Part shown: in pieces, positions 1-13,013 of the stretch
How the letters are laid out: every line of letters starts with the position of its first letter
Position numbering within the stretch: the stretch's first letter is position 1
Origin: Escallonia rubra
Taxonomy: Eukaryota > Streptophyta > Magnoliopsida > Escalloniales > Escalloniaceae
NCBI GenBank assembly: GCA_033065855.1
Contig: JAVXUO010003212.1
Location: 1-64,000 of the forward strand
Direction: 5' to 3'
DNA length: 64,000 bases
Position numbers and translations under genes: made by a program
The notes under the pieces: model-generated
What the model was told of the DNA's origin: nothing
Databases searched by the model: none
What the model saw: the letters and a program-made list of their open reading frames with translations, nothing else

Positions 1-713
1 AATCCAACACCACTAAGCACAACCACCCCGACACCAATCCAACACCACCAACCACAACCAACCACGACACCACTCCAACACCACCACCCACAACCATGGC
101 ACCACCACCACAAATTTGCACACACATGCACATGCACACAATACATGCAGTGCTTAATCACACGCACACAAGCGTAGACATACACTGTGATTGACTACAT
201 ACACACGTTATGCTCACACATGTGCACGCTTATGATTGAATACACCCACAATGACACACATGCGCACACACACTGACCTATTGAATTCAGCCACAATTAC
301 ACACGCACACGTACATGCACACAGGTGCACGCGCGCGCGCGCATGCACATACACACACACTCTCTCTCTCTCTCTCTCTCTCTGTGATGATTGAAACCAC
401 CCATAATCATAGCATGCACGAGCACTAGTCTATCGAGTTCACCCACAATTACACAGCCACTATCGCTAATAATTGATTGAATTCACCGACAACCACACAC
501 ATGCATGCACATGCACAGAAACTGAATTCAGAGCCACGCACTCACACATAAACATTCTTGTGCGCCTGCGTGCGCACACACGAAAACTGTGAATCAAACC
601 CATGCACACGCCCACACTCAACACATTAATTGAATTTACACTACGTGCACGCACACGTACACATACACACCCACACACACATAGATCAAATATGTGTAGT
701 GTATGTGTGTGGA
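1..713. repeat. CA-rich low-complexity DNA, left part of a tandem duplication
   Basis: Positions 1-110 are short imperfect repeats of a CCAACACCACC type. From about 110 the sequence is (CA)n-rich with ACACATGCAC motifs, and a (TC)n run lies near 360-383. From about 250 onwards it matches 5650-6085 in the same order, including the shared phrases TGATGATTGAAACCACCCA and GCTAATAATTGATTGA. No gene is visible here; the short open frames are compositional. Confidence 0.8.
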
Positions 714-1131
714 TGTTAAAAAATATATACTAGATTCCGAACCAAGCAATAAAGAAGAGAATACAAAATAATAACAGAAAATAAAGGCACACAAGACACA
801 AGATTTACGTGGTTCGGTGAAAGCCTACTTCATGGTGGTAATAGCAATTTCACTATGCCTGGCAATAGTGATTGCATATCTTTGTCTCTCTCAACAAACC
901 TTCTCAAAGAACGACTCATCTCTCTTGACCCTAAAACACAATACAAGACGACTTATATATACTTAGAGATAAGACGTAACTTTCTCTTAATAACCAATGT
1001 AGGATAAAATGACATATATACTTGGGGCCAAGTCGCGACCTGCTCCGAATAATTGATGTGGAACTACACATTAACCAACTTTCGGGTCACTTGGGTCGTA
1101 AACAGGCTTTTAGCCAAGACAAATTATCACA
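714..1131 (-). repeat. 3' LTR of the copia element
   Basis: 418 bp, TG...CA, homologous along its length to 4747-5166. It is 3' in element orientation because the polypurine tract lies just inside it. It carries the shared phrase CACAAGACACAAGATTTACG and a TATATATACTTAGAG motif. Confidence 0.92.
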
Positions 1132-1229
1132 AATCTCCACCTTTGATTGGATAAAACAAGTCAAAAACAACCTAAAAACTACCATCTGTTGCTACCACAT
1201 CTGCCCTCTAGGGTTGCACCTCAAATACT

Positions 1230-4200
1230 GCTGATACCGATCAAATTTAAGCAATGCTTAAACTTCATCTCTGGAATATGCTTAGTCATCATGTCCGCTG
1301 AATTTTCAACTGTGAAAATCTTCTCTGCCATAACAGTATCCTAAGAAACCACATCCCAAATAAAATGAAACCTAACATCAATGTGCTTGGTACGCTCATG
1401 GAACATCTGATTTTTGGTCAAATGTATGGCACTTTGGTTATCGCAGTAAACAATGCTAGACTTCTATTTCAACACCAAATCACCAGCCAAGCCCTTCAAC
1501 CAAATAGCTTCTTTCACTGCTTCGGTCGCTGATATGTATTCAGCTGTAGTAGACAAGGTAACAATAGTCTATAGATTAGTCTTCCAACTGATCACACAGC
1601 TCTAAAAGTGAATACATAACCTGTCAAAGATCTCGTCCTATCAAAATCTTCATCGGAGTTTGAATCTACATATCGAATAACTTTACCATTCGCATCACTG
1701 CCCCGACAGTAGACTAAACCAGTATCCCCAGTACCTCTCAGGTATCGAAGTATCCGCTTCACTCCCTGCCAATGAGTTTTCCTAGGATTATCCATGTACC
1801 TGCTAACTACACTGGCTGCATGAGAAATATCTTGTCTCGTACAAACCATAACATACATAAGAATGCCCACGACACTAGCATATGGAACACACGCCATGTG
1901 TTCCACCTTCTTCTAGTTTTGTGGGGAATCAACTATTGAAATCTTGAGTGTGTCACCAAAGGAGTAGTCACATGTTTGGAGTTTTCATACCAAAGTGTTG
2001 CAATACTCGCTCAATTTACTTTTTCTGGGATACAAAATTCATGTAGGTCTACTCCTCTGAATCTCCCTCCCTAATATCCTCTTTGTTGCATCTAAGTCTT
2101 TCATCTCAAATTCCTTTTCAACTGCTATTTCAAACCGTTGATGTCTAACACCGTTTTTACAACAATCAACATATCATCAACAAGTATATATGAAAACAAT
2201 CCTCGAGCCTCTGGTGATACACATAACTGTCATAGGCACTTCTGGTATAACCTCTCTTTGCCATAAAAGTGTCGAATCGTTTATACCACTACCTTGGAGA
2301 TTGTTTTAATCCATACAAGAATTTATTCAACAAGCAAACATGATCTTTCTTATCCTGGATCACGAACCCCTTTAGCTGACGCATGAATATCTGATCTTTT
2401 AACTCACCATGTAGAAAAGTTGTTTTGACATCCAGATGTTCTAACTTCAAGTCATACAGAGCAACCATAGCAAGCAACACTCTGATTGAAGTATGTTTTA
2501 CTATAGGAGAAAATATGTCATTGTACTGAATACATTCTCTATGAGTAAAACCCTTAGTTACCAAGTGTGTTTTATATCTTGATGGGTTACCCTTAGTTAC
2601 CAAAATTCTCTTATTGAAGGCTCATTAACGGTCAGATCTCTACTAATTAGGAACCTGGATGACTTAGAATCAAGACACCACAACCGGTACCCTTTTACCC
2701 CACTTGCATAGACTAAGGAAATGCACGTCTTTGCACTTGGCTCAAGTTTACCATCATTGACATGAACATAAGTAGGACAACCAAATAGCCTCAAATTTTC
2801 ATAATTAGCATGCTTATCGGTCTAAACTTCTTCAAAAGTCTTGTAATCAATTCCAGCGGATGAAGACCTATTCACCAAATATGCAGTTGTGTTAACAACT
2901 TCTGCCCAAAATTCCTTCGATAACCCGGTATTTGAAAGCATACATTGAGCCCTCTCAAGGAGAGCCTTATTCATCCATTCTGCAACCCCATAATGCTGTG
3001 GCATTTTTCTAATAGTGCGATGCCTCACTATGCCTTCATTCTTGCAGAACTCAATAAACTCATCCATACAGAAATTCCTCCCATTGTCAGTCCTCAAGCA
3101 TTTAATTTCTTTGTTGGTATGTTTTTCAATCATCATCTTAAACTGCTTCCACTGAACAAGACATCACTCTTCTTTTTTAGAATGTACACCTAGACCTTTC
3201 TTGAGAAGTCATAAATAAAGGTTCCACCACCCTTAGAAGGAATCTTGGAATGACCCCAAAGATCCGAATGGATATAATCCACCGTACCTTTGGCCGTATG
3301 AACAGCCGGACCAAATTTTACCATGCACTGCTTTCGAAGACACAATGCTCACAAAAATCCAACTTTCCTATTTTCTTGCTTCCCAACAAGGTGCTTAGCA
3401 CATCCATACCCCTCACTCATATATTCCCGAGATGCATATGCCATAGCTTGGAAGTGTCAGAATCTATATCAGAAGATGAAGCTGTTGTTACTGCTCTTAT
3501 AACTGTGCTACCCTGCAACAATAGAGACTATTTTGCTTCAACCCTTTCATCACAACAAGAGCACCCTTCATTATCCTCATAACTCCACCTGTAGCCCGAT
3601 AGCTACAACTATTAGAGTCAAACGTACCCGAAGAATAAGATTTTTCCTCAGCTCTAGAACGTGCTTGACATCAGTCAAAGTTTTCACAATACCATCATGC
3701 ATCTTAATCTGAATTATCCCTATCCCAACCACTTTACAGGCAACATTGTTTTTCATAAGAACTTTACCACCATCAAATAAGCGATAAGTGGCAAACCAGT
3801 CCCTATTGAGGCACATATGATAGGAGCAAACCGTATCAAGAATCCACCTTATATCCAAGGAACTAATAGTAATTGAGAGAACATCAGCACCATCAGAATT
3901 ATCTTCTACTACTCCAGCAACATCAGCCATCTTGGAATTATCTTTTTTCTTCACTTTACGCTCACGACAATCCTTTCTATAATGTCATTCCTTGTGAAAA
4001 TGGTAACATTTCAATTTTCTGGCCTTTGACTGAGATCTTGATCTTCCTTTACTTCTAAAGCCAGCATAATCAGTGCTTTGGCCTCGAGCCATCGACCATC
4101 ACCTTGTTTTTCTCCTCTATTTTCTGTAACCTTCTTCCTTAATTCTTGAGAATTTATCACAGCCTCAACCTCCTCCTTAAAGACACTGTCATTCCCATAT

Positions 4201-4698
4201 AATAAGGTAGTACAAGATATTCATATGACAGAGATAAAGAACACATCAACAATAAAGCCTTATCCTCATCTTCTATCTTGATATCAATATTTTGCAGGTC
4301 TAATATTACCTTATTATATTCATCAAGAGGATCACTAATCAATGTACCTTCTTTCATTCAAGAGTAAACAACCGTTGTTTCAAATATAGGGGATTTGTCA
4401 GAGACTTTGTTATGTACAAGTTCTCCAATTTCAGTCACAATCCAGTCGCAGTCATTTCTATAGAAACCTTTCCCAACACGTTGTCGGCTAAACACAGCAA
4501 CAAGGCACTATGGGCTCTCTCTAACATGTATTCTTTTTCATCAGCAGACATCTTCTCAAGAAGCCCTTGATTCCCCTTTAACGCTTTTAACAAACCTTGT
4601 TGAATCATAACAACACGCATCTTCATCCTCCATAAACTGAAATCGTTCGATCCGTCAAACTTATCCAAATCATACTTTGTTGAAGTATTTGGCGCCAT
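1230..4698 (-). pseudogene. Copia gag-pol remnant
   Basis: Read on the minus strand: gag begins at 4698 (MAPNTSTKYDLDKFDGSNDF, a UBN2-like gag start). A zinc knuckle near 4000 is damaged, with one Cys replaced. The protease region at 3577-3954 has WILDTVCSYHMC where WILDSGCSYHMC is usual, so the glycine after the catalytic Asp is lost. The integrase core at 2822-3136 shows LRTDNG and a GVAEWMNKALLERA stretch. The reverse transcriptase at 2289-2603 is followed by an LVDDM active-site remnant near 2165-2185. RNase H lies at about 1592-1906 and continues in other frames to about 1230. Pieces fall in different frames with stops between them. Confidence 0.9.
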
Positions 4699-4746
4699 CG
4701 CAATGTGCTTTTCAATCTAGTGTAAACCTGAACTCTTGATACCACT

Positions 4747-5166
4747 TGTTAAACAATATATACTATATCCCGCACCAAACAATAAAGAAGAGAACCGAAA
4801 ACAATAATAGAAAATAAAAGCACACAAGACACAAGATTTACGTGGTTTAGCGAAAGCCTACTCTACGGTGGTAGCAGCAATTTCACTATGTCTGGCACTA
4901 GAGATCACAAATCTTTGTCTCTCTCAACAACCTTCTCAAAAAATGGCTCCTCTCTTTTGACCCTAAAACACAATGCAAGACGACTTATATATGCTTAGAG
5001 ATAAGTCGTAACTTTCTCTCAATAACTAATGTGTGATAAGACGACTTACATATTTAGGGCTAAGTCGCAACCTGCTCTGAATAACCAATGTGGGACACCC
5101 ACACATTAACCAATTTTTGGGTCGCTCGAGTAGTAAACGAGTTTTTATCCAAGACAAACTATCACA
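4747..5166 (-). repeat. 5' LTR of the copia element
   Basis: 420 bp, TG...CA, followed on the minus strand by the primer-binding site. It is diverged from its partner by many substitutions and small indels, showing an old insertion. Confidence 0.92.
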
Positions 5167-6492
5167 GTGGATTTGTGTGTGAGTTTGTCTAAATATACTG
5201 TATGTGCTAGATCCATGTGTGTGTGTGTGAGTGTGTGCGTTCGTGTCTGGAAGAAAGTGAAGAGCAGACGGGATTTGGATAAAATGCATATATGAAATTT
5301 ATACATTTTTAAAGAGTACAATGAAATAAGCACAAAGTCCATCTGTAATACGAAAGGGTGTTATAATAGAATGAAATATTTGTTAGGAATATAATAGAAG
5401 CACAAAGTCTCGTGTTGTCATTTTGAGAATATAGTACAATGAAATAAGCACAAAGTCCATCTGTAATACGAAAGGGTGTTATAATAGAATGAAATATTTG
5501 TTAGGAATATATTTTGAAAGTCAATAGAGTTGACTGTAACTTTACCCCGACCTCTAAATATCAATGTTATTTTCCTTGTTAATTATGCTTCAATTTAACC
5601 TCACAAAATCATGTAATTAAAAACAATCTCAGTTTGAAGTGACTCTTCCACAATCACACACGTGCGTGCGCACATTGATCTATTAAATTCACCCACAGTG
5701 CGCACACACAAACAACTAATAATTTATTGAATACCCCCAACCCACACACCCACTCTCACTCTCTGATGATTGAAACCACCCACAATCATAGCATGCAGAA
5801 ACACTCATCTGTCGAATTTGCCCACAATTACACAGTCACCGTTGCTAATAATTGATTGACTTCACACACACACACATGCACACAAACTAAAGTCAAACCC
5901 ACGCGCGCACGCACCTACATTCCCGCGCGAGTGCACCAATGCACACATAGATAAACATAATTCAAACCTATGCACACGCACACTTACACACTCAAACATG
6001 AATTGAATTTACACGACGCGGGCGCACAGGCGCGTGCACACACACACCCACACAAGAGATTGAATGTGTGTAGTGTATGTGTGTGGATTTCAGAAATATA
6101 AGTGTCTGAATGTAGTGTATGTGCTAGATCCATGTGTATGTGAGTGCGTGCGTTAGTGCGTGGAAGAAAGTGAAAAGTAGACTGAATGTGATAATAATAC
6201 ATATGTGAAATTTATACGTTTTTTAAGAGTTAGGATAAAAAAAGTATTGCATTGTTATTTTGAGAATAAGTACGTTGAAATAAGCACAAAGTCCACCTGC
6301 AATACGAATGGTGTTATAATAGAAGGAAGTTTGTACTATGAACGTACTTAGAAAGTTAATAGAGTTGACCGTAATTATACATGGCCTCTAAGTCTCAATG
6401 ATATTTTTCCTGGTTAATAATGCTTCAATTTTACGTCATAAAATCATGTAATTAAAAACAATCTCATTTTGAAGTGACTCTTCAATTTCATG
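5167..6492. repeat. Rest of tandem unit 1 and all of tandem unit 2
   Basis: Unit 1 is about 250-713 joined to 5167-5655, split by the copia element. Unit 2 is about 5656-6492. Shared landmarks include GTGTATGTGTGTGGATTT, TGCTAGATCCATGTGT, AAATAAGCACAAAGTCCA and AAAACAATCTCA at the end of both. Unit 1 also has an internal duplication of 78 bp at 5316-5393 and 5434-5511. No gene is seen. Confidence 0.85.
5316..5511. repeat. 78-bp direct duplication
   Basis: The 78 bp at 5316-5393 reappear at 5434-5511 with no difference that I can see. Spacing is 118 bp. Tandem unit 2 has this motif once, so the duplication followed the larger tandem event. Confidence 0.9.
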
Positions 6493-6499
6493 GTTATCT

Positions 6500-6631
6500 C
6501 ATTCCCTTCCCGAACGCAGAGGTCTTGAAAGCACATCCCAACATCTAACTTCTCTCAGAAATCTACCATCTCAAACTACATCACGAACAAAGGCAGAAAG
6601 CGGATAAAAGAAGAGCTACAGCAGTTCGAAG
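6500..6631 (+). other. Probable 5'UTR exon of the NCA1-like gene
   Basis: A CT/CA-rich, ATG-free stretch ends in AAG|GTAAAC at 6631/6632 and is followed by a (TTC)n tract, as in many plant leader introns. A polypyrimidine-AG acceptor at 9313, 13 bp before the NCA1 start codon, would close the intron (about 2.7 kb). This is inferred from splice signals only; the true leader could be another exon. Confidence 0.35.
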
Positions 6632-9313
6632 GTAAACCCTCTATTCTTCTTCTTCTTCTTTATGGAAGAAAGCCCTAAATTTGGTTTTAAGATTGATTTA
6701 AGGCCCGAAACTCGCGAATTGAATTCTGGGTACGTGAAAGCTTCTTCATTTTACCCTTTATATCTTGGATCAGTTTCCAAGCTGGTAATCATAGATTCTT
6801 TGAGCCACTCTTTTGGTTTTATGAAGGAAAGTTTACCCGCGTGTTCTTTAGCCTACGTTGTTGTCCTATTAACACGAAAATTGCAATGCCATAGTAATGT
6901 TAATGGTGATGGGTATTCTTGAAAATTCAGCTTTAGCTTCGAATAATTCTTGAAACCGTGCGTATATAGGCCGATCTTACATTTATACACACGATATTCT
7001 TTTATTGATTGTTAACCAAGGTATATGCAGCAATGAAGAGTTTTCTTTTTGGTATCTCAGAGAATTGATTGAACACCAACCGTGTTTTTTAATGTGGGGG
7101 TCTCCTTTTAGCTTTAGTGCACGAAAATGGAATAAGCTGGCCACATATGTAATGCCATAGGATTGGGCAAGGAACCTGGAATGTTGTACTGATCACCAGC
7201 TTGAAACTAACACCAAGGCTTTGGTATGTTCTCGGTTACTTGTGTGGATAAATCCTACGTTATAGAGTATGCAATGGATACATCCTACCTATAGTATGCA
7301 ACTTTAATCACAGGGATCAATTTCTAGTCGCATAGCTTGACAATGAATCTGTAAAGCTTCCGCTTAATTTCCTTCCTTAAAAAACGCCAAGCAACCTGCG
7401 AGACTTCTTTCTAGTGACTATTTGTCATATAGTTGGGCTGTTGTACCCCAACTGCGACACTGCCTTTTGATTGGGACTAGGAGATAGTTGGTGGCCATGT
7501 TGAACCGATAGTTGGAACACTTTTGTGATCCTCATTTGTTTCTTTTCTTGACCAAAACGTACAGGATCAACAAGCTTGTGTGATCTGTGGATGAGAGCAG
7601 TGAATAATAGAAAACTAACCCCTTGAAGCTAGCTTAATCCCGCAAATCAAAAGGAAATTAAACTGCCGAAGGCTCAAGGTAGTAACTGGCTACTCTCTTT
7701 ACATCAATAGTAGTGTTATTCTAATCTTAGGAACCTTAAACGCATTCTGTAATTACTGTGGTTCTAAGCGGAAGTTGATGAGACGATGTGCATTACCTCC
7801 TGTGATTGCTGTTATGAAGTACGTAAGCACGTGCAGGAACCTCTGCAAAGGAATACATGCTCTGCCATTGTGCCATTAATGGAGAGAATAACGTCTTAGT
7901 ATTGACTATGTCAACGCAACCACAAACTACATCCTTTTGAAGACTTTTGATTAGAGTACAGGTGACAAGTAGACAGGGGCAGAGTAGCACCTTAAACGAT
8001 GGTGTTAGGCTTTTATCATATGGAAACATGCTGGGTTAGGCTTCAGTTTCTAAGGTTTTTGATTGAGAAGTTAGGGTTAGGGTTTAGAGAAAGACGAGAG
8101 ATATTATAGCTGGCTTAGGGTGCTCTAAACAGTACCAAACAGCCCTTTGAGTTCTTGTGTGTAGAAAATGTTTGTGCCCAGTAGATTATGATCAGCTTTG
8201 AGGATGCTTTCTTTTCTAACAGAGCTTGACCAAAGTTCTTGCAATTTCAATTTAGTCCCCCCATTTTTTTGGGCAAGCACCTGCTATTCTAAGCCAACCA
8301 GTGAGTTTTTTTTCGTTTTTTTTATGATTATCCATCTGCCACACTCATACTTTCTGAAGAAGATGTAAGCCAGAAAGGCCAGATCTCAGCGGTAGAGAAA
8401 CGTCATGGTAAGGCGTAAGTCATCTGTTCAACTCCGGTAAGGGGCTTCGGCGTTTTTCAGACAACTCCAGTTGTGGTTTCCATCTTTGAGGGGGAAATAG
8501 AGATGTTTTAAATAGTAATAAAAAAAGTAACCAACTATGCAGTATAGCAAGGGCAGAACTTCGACCTTTGGAGAGGGGACTCCATCTCTTACACTTCCAA
8601 CTCTACGGAAATGAAGCAGCTATTGTTTAGCTCAATTTTTAGGCTAAGAACCAAAGTGTTTTTGTACAGTTTCTTTTCTGGACAAATTTGAGCACAAAAA
8701 ATAAAGGCTATATCGAAGGTCAGCTTAAGATTGGCAATCAACAAATGTGAGAAAGAAGGGCCTCCACAGCTCTTAGTCTGAGATGCCCTATCTGACCTGA
8801 GATCCCTAGCAAGTCTTGAAGCATTAGAAAAGGCAGTAGTAAGCACAATAAGCTAATAGTTGGTAAACCTAATTAGACCCCAAAGAGTTGTCTTTATAAA
8901 CACACCTTTTAAATGTCCTTGTTGTTAGCTCTAATCAGGACATATTTCTTCTTGTACCTTCTGCTCTGCATTGTTAATGGCTTATTCTTATAGCATAGAG
9001 ATAAACAAATGACGAAAATGCCAGTTTCAGGTTTGACATTACAATATTTTCCTTTTACAACAATGAGCTTAAGTTTCAGCTTATAATACTGAAAATCTGA
9101 TTTCATTAGCGAAGGAAAAGACTCAGTGCTGTCTATGGTTACCTTTTGTATCATGGTTCAGTATCTCGTGTAAATTGCAACTCTTCCCCCATTTCTTTGG
9201 GGTGGAAGGGGCAACTGACGATTCTAAATCTTGATTTTGATCACTTGTTATTTTGTAGGCATTCTCCAGGATGGAAGTGATGTAATCACATTTTGTTCAT
9301 ATTTCTTTTACAG
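6632..9313 (+). other. Putative leader intron / upstream region of NCA1-like gene
   Basis: No coding exon is recognisable. It holds a telomere-like motif (GTTAGGGTTAGGGTTTAG near 8071-8089) and a plastid-derived trnT segment near 8310-8545. The small open frames have no protein-like features. Confidence 0.4.
8310..8545 (+). other. Nuclear plastid DNA fragment (NUPT) with trnT-GGU
   Basis: Positions 8378-8446 closely match plastid tRNA-Thr(GGU): CTCAGCGGTAGAG in the D arm, CATGGTAAGGCGTAAGTCAT around the GGT anticodon (8407-8409), GTTCAACTCCGGT in the T arm and AAGGGGCT at the 3' acceptor. Flanking sequence on both sides also looks like the plastid trnT-psbD spacer, so the insert is longer than the tRNA. 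The acceptor 5' half is short by about 3 bases and unpaired, so it should not be a working nuclear tRNA. Outer limits are approximate. Confidence 0.75.
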
Positions 9314-9326
9314 GGTGCTGACAAAG

Positions 9327-12300
9327 ATGACTCCTGTTTGCCCTTTTGTCAAAGCTGCTCGACCTGATGATGCATCTTCAAGAAAACCCAGTGAAAACCA
9401 AAATAAACAGCAAACAGGACACGAGAGCAAGGTTAAACAAGAGTCTGGGGATTCGGCCAGCATTTCTCCTAAATGCCCCTTTGGATATGATTCTCAAACT
9501 TTTAAGCTTGGCCCTTTCAGCTGCATGATATGCCAAGCCCTACTTTTTCAATGTAGCAAATGTTTACCTTGTTCCCATGTATATTGCAAGTAAGTATAAA
9601 TTGGCAGATCTGTCTCTTGTTTTTTTCCTTAATTAACATTTAAAATTTTAAATGTACAAAAAAGGCGGGCTCACAACACTTTTGGATATTCTTTTCTTGT
9701 ATGAATATTCAGTTAGGAAACTGATTTGAGGCAGAATAGCAGATTTGTATCTAGACGCATCATTTCCTGCTTTCACTTCTGCTGATAATGTGGTACTTCC
9801 TAAATTATCAGAGCCTGCATCTCGCGCTTTAAGGATTGTCCATTGTGTGGCGCTGACATTGAGAAGACTGAAGCAGACACAAATCTACAGGATGTAGTTG
9901 ATCGCTTTATCGACGGTCATGCAAGGATAAAGAGGTCTCAAGTTGATACAGATCAAAAGGAAGTAGCAGGTGAGAAGAAAACAGTTATATACGAGGATGT
10001 TTCCCTTGAGAGAGGTGCCTTTTTGGTGCAACAAGCAATGAGGGTAGGTTTTGTTGAATATTCCCATTCTTTCTTCATACCATTTGTACGTATTAGCTTT
10101 CTTTTTGTGCTGATGATCTTGTTATTTGTTGGTTTTTTTGTCTTGTCCACTTAGTTGTTGAAAGCTGTATTCATCTTATAGGCGTACTTAGTTCCTGTCT
10201 TCTTCATGTGCAGGCATTCCGTGCTAATAACATAGAAAGTGCCAAGTCAAGACTTAGTCTATGCGCAGAAGACATTCGTGAACAGATAGAAAGAATGGGG
10301 AACACATCGGAACTGTGCTCACAGCTTGGAGCAGTTCTGGGTATGCTCGGCGATTGCTGGTCTGTGCTCTCTCTCATTTTTCTTTATGCGTTTGATAGAT
10401 AAATTTCCTTTTTTGGTTTATAATTTTGAGGGGGTTACATAATGGTCAAGGTGATAGAAGGAACATATCAATATATCATTAACTTTTTGGTTCATTTATT
10501 GTTGCCTACAAAGGGTTGGGGATGATGACTATGATTAGCTTTTACACTTTAGGGGTTGTGTAGCTCCTGAACTTATGGTAGCAAATGAGTATTCTTTATC
10601 ATCTATCTTATTTTTGGTCTACCCCATCTCTCGTGCCCCATCACCCTGGCATTAAGGCGCAAGGTAACGGTTACTCAAAGCATAATGTAATGTATATTGC
10701 AGTCGAGCACTGGGAGATGCTGGTTCTGCTGTCAATTATTTTGAAGAGAGCGTCAATTTCCTTGAGAAAGTCTCAACAGATGATTTGGAGGTACATTCTT
10801 TCTCATGACATAAACAAAGGCCCATGACCTGTATGCCTATATGGCATTATGGTAGGCACTTCTTGGTGTATTAAACCATGCCTGTGGAACACTTGCAGAT
10901 CAAGCATACTCTCTCCGTTTCGCTTAATAAAATCGGTGATCTTAAATACTATGATGGGGACCTGCAAGCTGCAAGATCATACTATTCCCAGGGTTTAAAT
11001 GTTCGTCGCAATGCTATCAAGCATCATTCCACTGTTCCTTCTCAGGTCAGTATCCATTTTTTTTTTTTTTTTTTTAAATTGCGTTCCTTCACATATGAGA
11101 TAGTGCGTAATCACCATAGCTATGCTAGGAAAGAATACCATATCTCAACACTTCAATAACCATCCCGAAGCTTTCTTCTTGGTCCTATACGCTAGTTTTT
11201 GTTTGAGGTGAAAAATGAAAGAATACCTTCAAACATTAATTACTACGCACTTGAAGAAGCATGGATGCCGCTAGATGGACAACGTTTTGTGGCCGACATA
11301 GACTACAATACAAACGCCTTGGACTCTGCCAGACACGTGTTTCAATGCGGACAACGTGGACACAACATATGACAAGAATAGGCCTCCCCAGACAGGGCAG
11401 ATCTGGGTCGTTAGTCGGGAACATGTCGTTTGATGTTTGATCGGCCTGAAAGTCCCCAGATCTGGATCGGTTTGATCACAATCTCAGTCTATGAAGTTTG
11501 AATGGCTGACTTCTCAGCTTGTTGGGTGTCGATTTTACAATAAGGTAGAGTAGGGTATTGTAATCGTTCACTTCAGGTCCACTAAAAATATAAGTTTTTC
11601 GCAATTCCTTCCATAAACTTTGTCATGTCTTCACAGTGACCTTAGAAGTTTGACATATTTTTAAATTAGATTCCAAATCTTTACTAGTTCAGTGAACTAA
11701 ACCCTTCAGTGATAGCTTTTATCATTGTTTTTGTTTGTAAAGTCTAGTACATGTTACTAATTGTACTGTAGTCAATATTTTGAGTGCCAAATTGATTCGG
11801 ATAATGATGATAAATACATTTTTTTTTTCATACATAAGAATATATAGGCATAAAAAGACATTAACAAATATGTGGTGTCCTGCAGTGTGCAAAATCTTGA
11901 TTTTTTATATATGCGGTCTTAGGTGTTGGCGTCGGCGTCGGCATCAGACACAGTCTCGGTGTCTGTGCTACTTAGACGCCCATCTACATCCAAGGGTTCT
12001 GTGCCCAAAAAGTTTTGTCTTTTATTTGCTAAATAAAAGAAAACCTCTCCATCTAAGTCATGTAAATCATTTGCTATGATTATTATTGTGTAGCCCAGCA
12101 GATAAGAAATGCGAGCAAGAGCTTTTTTCCTGATCCATAGCCCATGATCTTTTTGACAAAATCGATCTAATGCCGCATATGCAGCAAACACAATCCTGTA
12201 CTTGTGCAATATCAATCCATACTCGACAAACATTTCACAATTGCTTTCTATCCATGATGTTGATATGACCTGAAAATTTCCAATTATTTTTATGGTGTTT

Positions 12301-13013
12301 GCACTTCAGAGGTTGCATGCAAGTTTTTGATACTAAGAAATTCTGTTACTTGGGTTGCTTCTGATTACACATCTATAAGCTATACTGCTAAAACTCCCTT
12401 TCTTTGTGATGTGTGTAAAAATTGCTCAACTTATTCGAATTCCCTGTTTAGATTATTTTTCTTTGTAGTTGATCCTTGGAATTCACTTTCAGACAATCAT
12501 GGCCAAAACTAGGGCTACAGAGAGTGATGACGGAGAGAAAATGGGCTTAAATATTAAAAAGAACCTAGATACCAAACTGACAGACATAGTTGTCAGCATA
12601 TGTCATGAATTTATTGCTTTCAGCCTCCAATATAAAGCTCGACTATGACTGTTTGACTGTTTGCTTTTTAGTTCTTAATTAAAGTGCTAATTCTTTCAGT
12701 TGCTTATCTAACTGTTACCTGTGATTCCAGATACTAGATGTGGCTATTTCTCTTGCAAAAGTTGCTGATGTGGATAAAAACCTTGGAAATGAGGATGTTG
12801 CAGTAGATGGATTTGAAGAAGGCATAAAATTATTGGAAGGTTTGAAGTTAAATTCTGAAGAAGTTGGTCTTGAACAACGGGTAAGATTTCTTCTGCTGGA
12901 CTGATTTTTACGTGTCTCGTGTCGATGCAAGTGTTAACACTTGGTTTCTCTATCAGCGTCTTTCAGTGCTGGAGTTCTTCAACAGTCAGCTCCCCAAGAA
13001 ACAACATGATTGA
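9327..13013 (+). CDS. NCA1: NCA1-like RING/TPR protein (catalase chaperone)
   Basis: Seven coding exons: 9327-9589, 9812-10043, 10214-10359, 10703-10790, 10899-11045, 12731-12880, 12957-13013. All introns are GT-AG, and the joined frame is 1083 nt (360 residues). The N-terminus is MTPVCPFVKAARPDD. Residues 66-100 form a C3HC4 RING: C66-C69, C82-H84, C87-C90, C97-C100; the exon 1/2 junction falls inside it. Residues from about 165 are TPR-like helices (LGDAGSAVNYFEESV, ARSYYSQGLNVRR). The architecture and start match Arabidopsis NO CATALASE ACTIVITY 1, which binds and stabilises folding of catalase and is needed for stress tolerance; that role is inferred here by homology. The product is somewhat shorter than the Arabidopsis protein (about 400 residues). 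Intron 5 (1.7 kb) is large and repeat-like. Confidence 0.9.
11919..12233 (-). other. Unidentified open frame inside NCA1 intron 5
   Basis: A 104-residue minus-strand frame in the 1.7-kb intron, reading MFVEYGLILHKYRIVF at its start, with a hydrophobic centre and an acidic repeat (DADADA) at the end. It has no match I recognise. It may be a fragment of an inserted gene or chance; no splice sites or poly(A) signal support it. Confidence 0.2.

Larger units (their letters stand above)
714..5166 (-). mobile_element. Complete but decayed Ty1/copia LTR retrotransposon
   Basis: LTRs lie at 714-1131 and 4747-5166; both begin TGTT and end CA and are clearly alike but diverged. The 5-bp target duplication GTGGA flanks the element at 709-713 and 5167-5171. 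On the minus strand a primer-binding site TGGTATCAAGAG (initiator-Met tRNA type) abuts the right LTR near 4735-4745. A polypurine tract AAAGGTGGAGATT abuts the left LTR at 1132-1144. The gag-protease-integrase-RT-RNase H order is that of copia. All frames are broken by stops and shifts, so it cannot be autonomous. Confidence 0.95.

Noticed and set aside
1-6200. CRISPR-like or satellite array in the CA-rich DNA
   Set aside because: Repeats are simple microsatellites without spacers; host is a plant.
8378-8446. Functional nuclear tRNA-Thr
   Set aside because: The acceptor 5' strand is short and mispaired, and flanks look plastid-derived.
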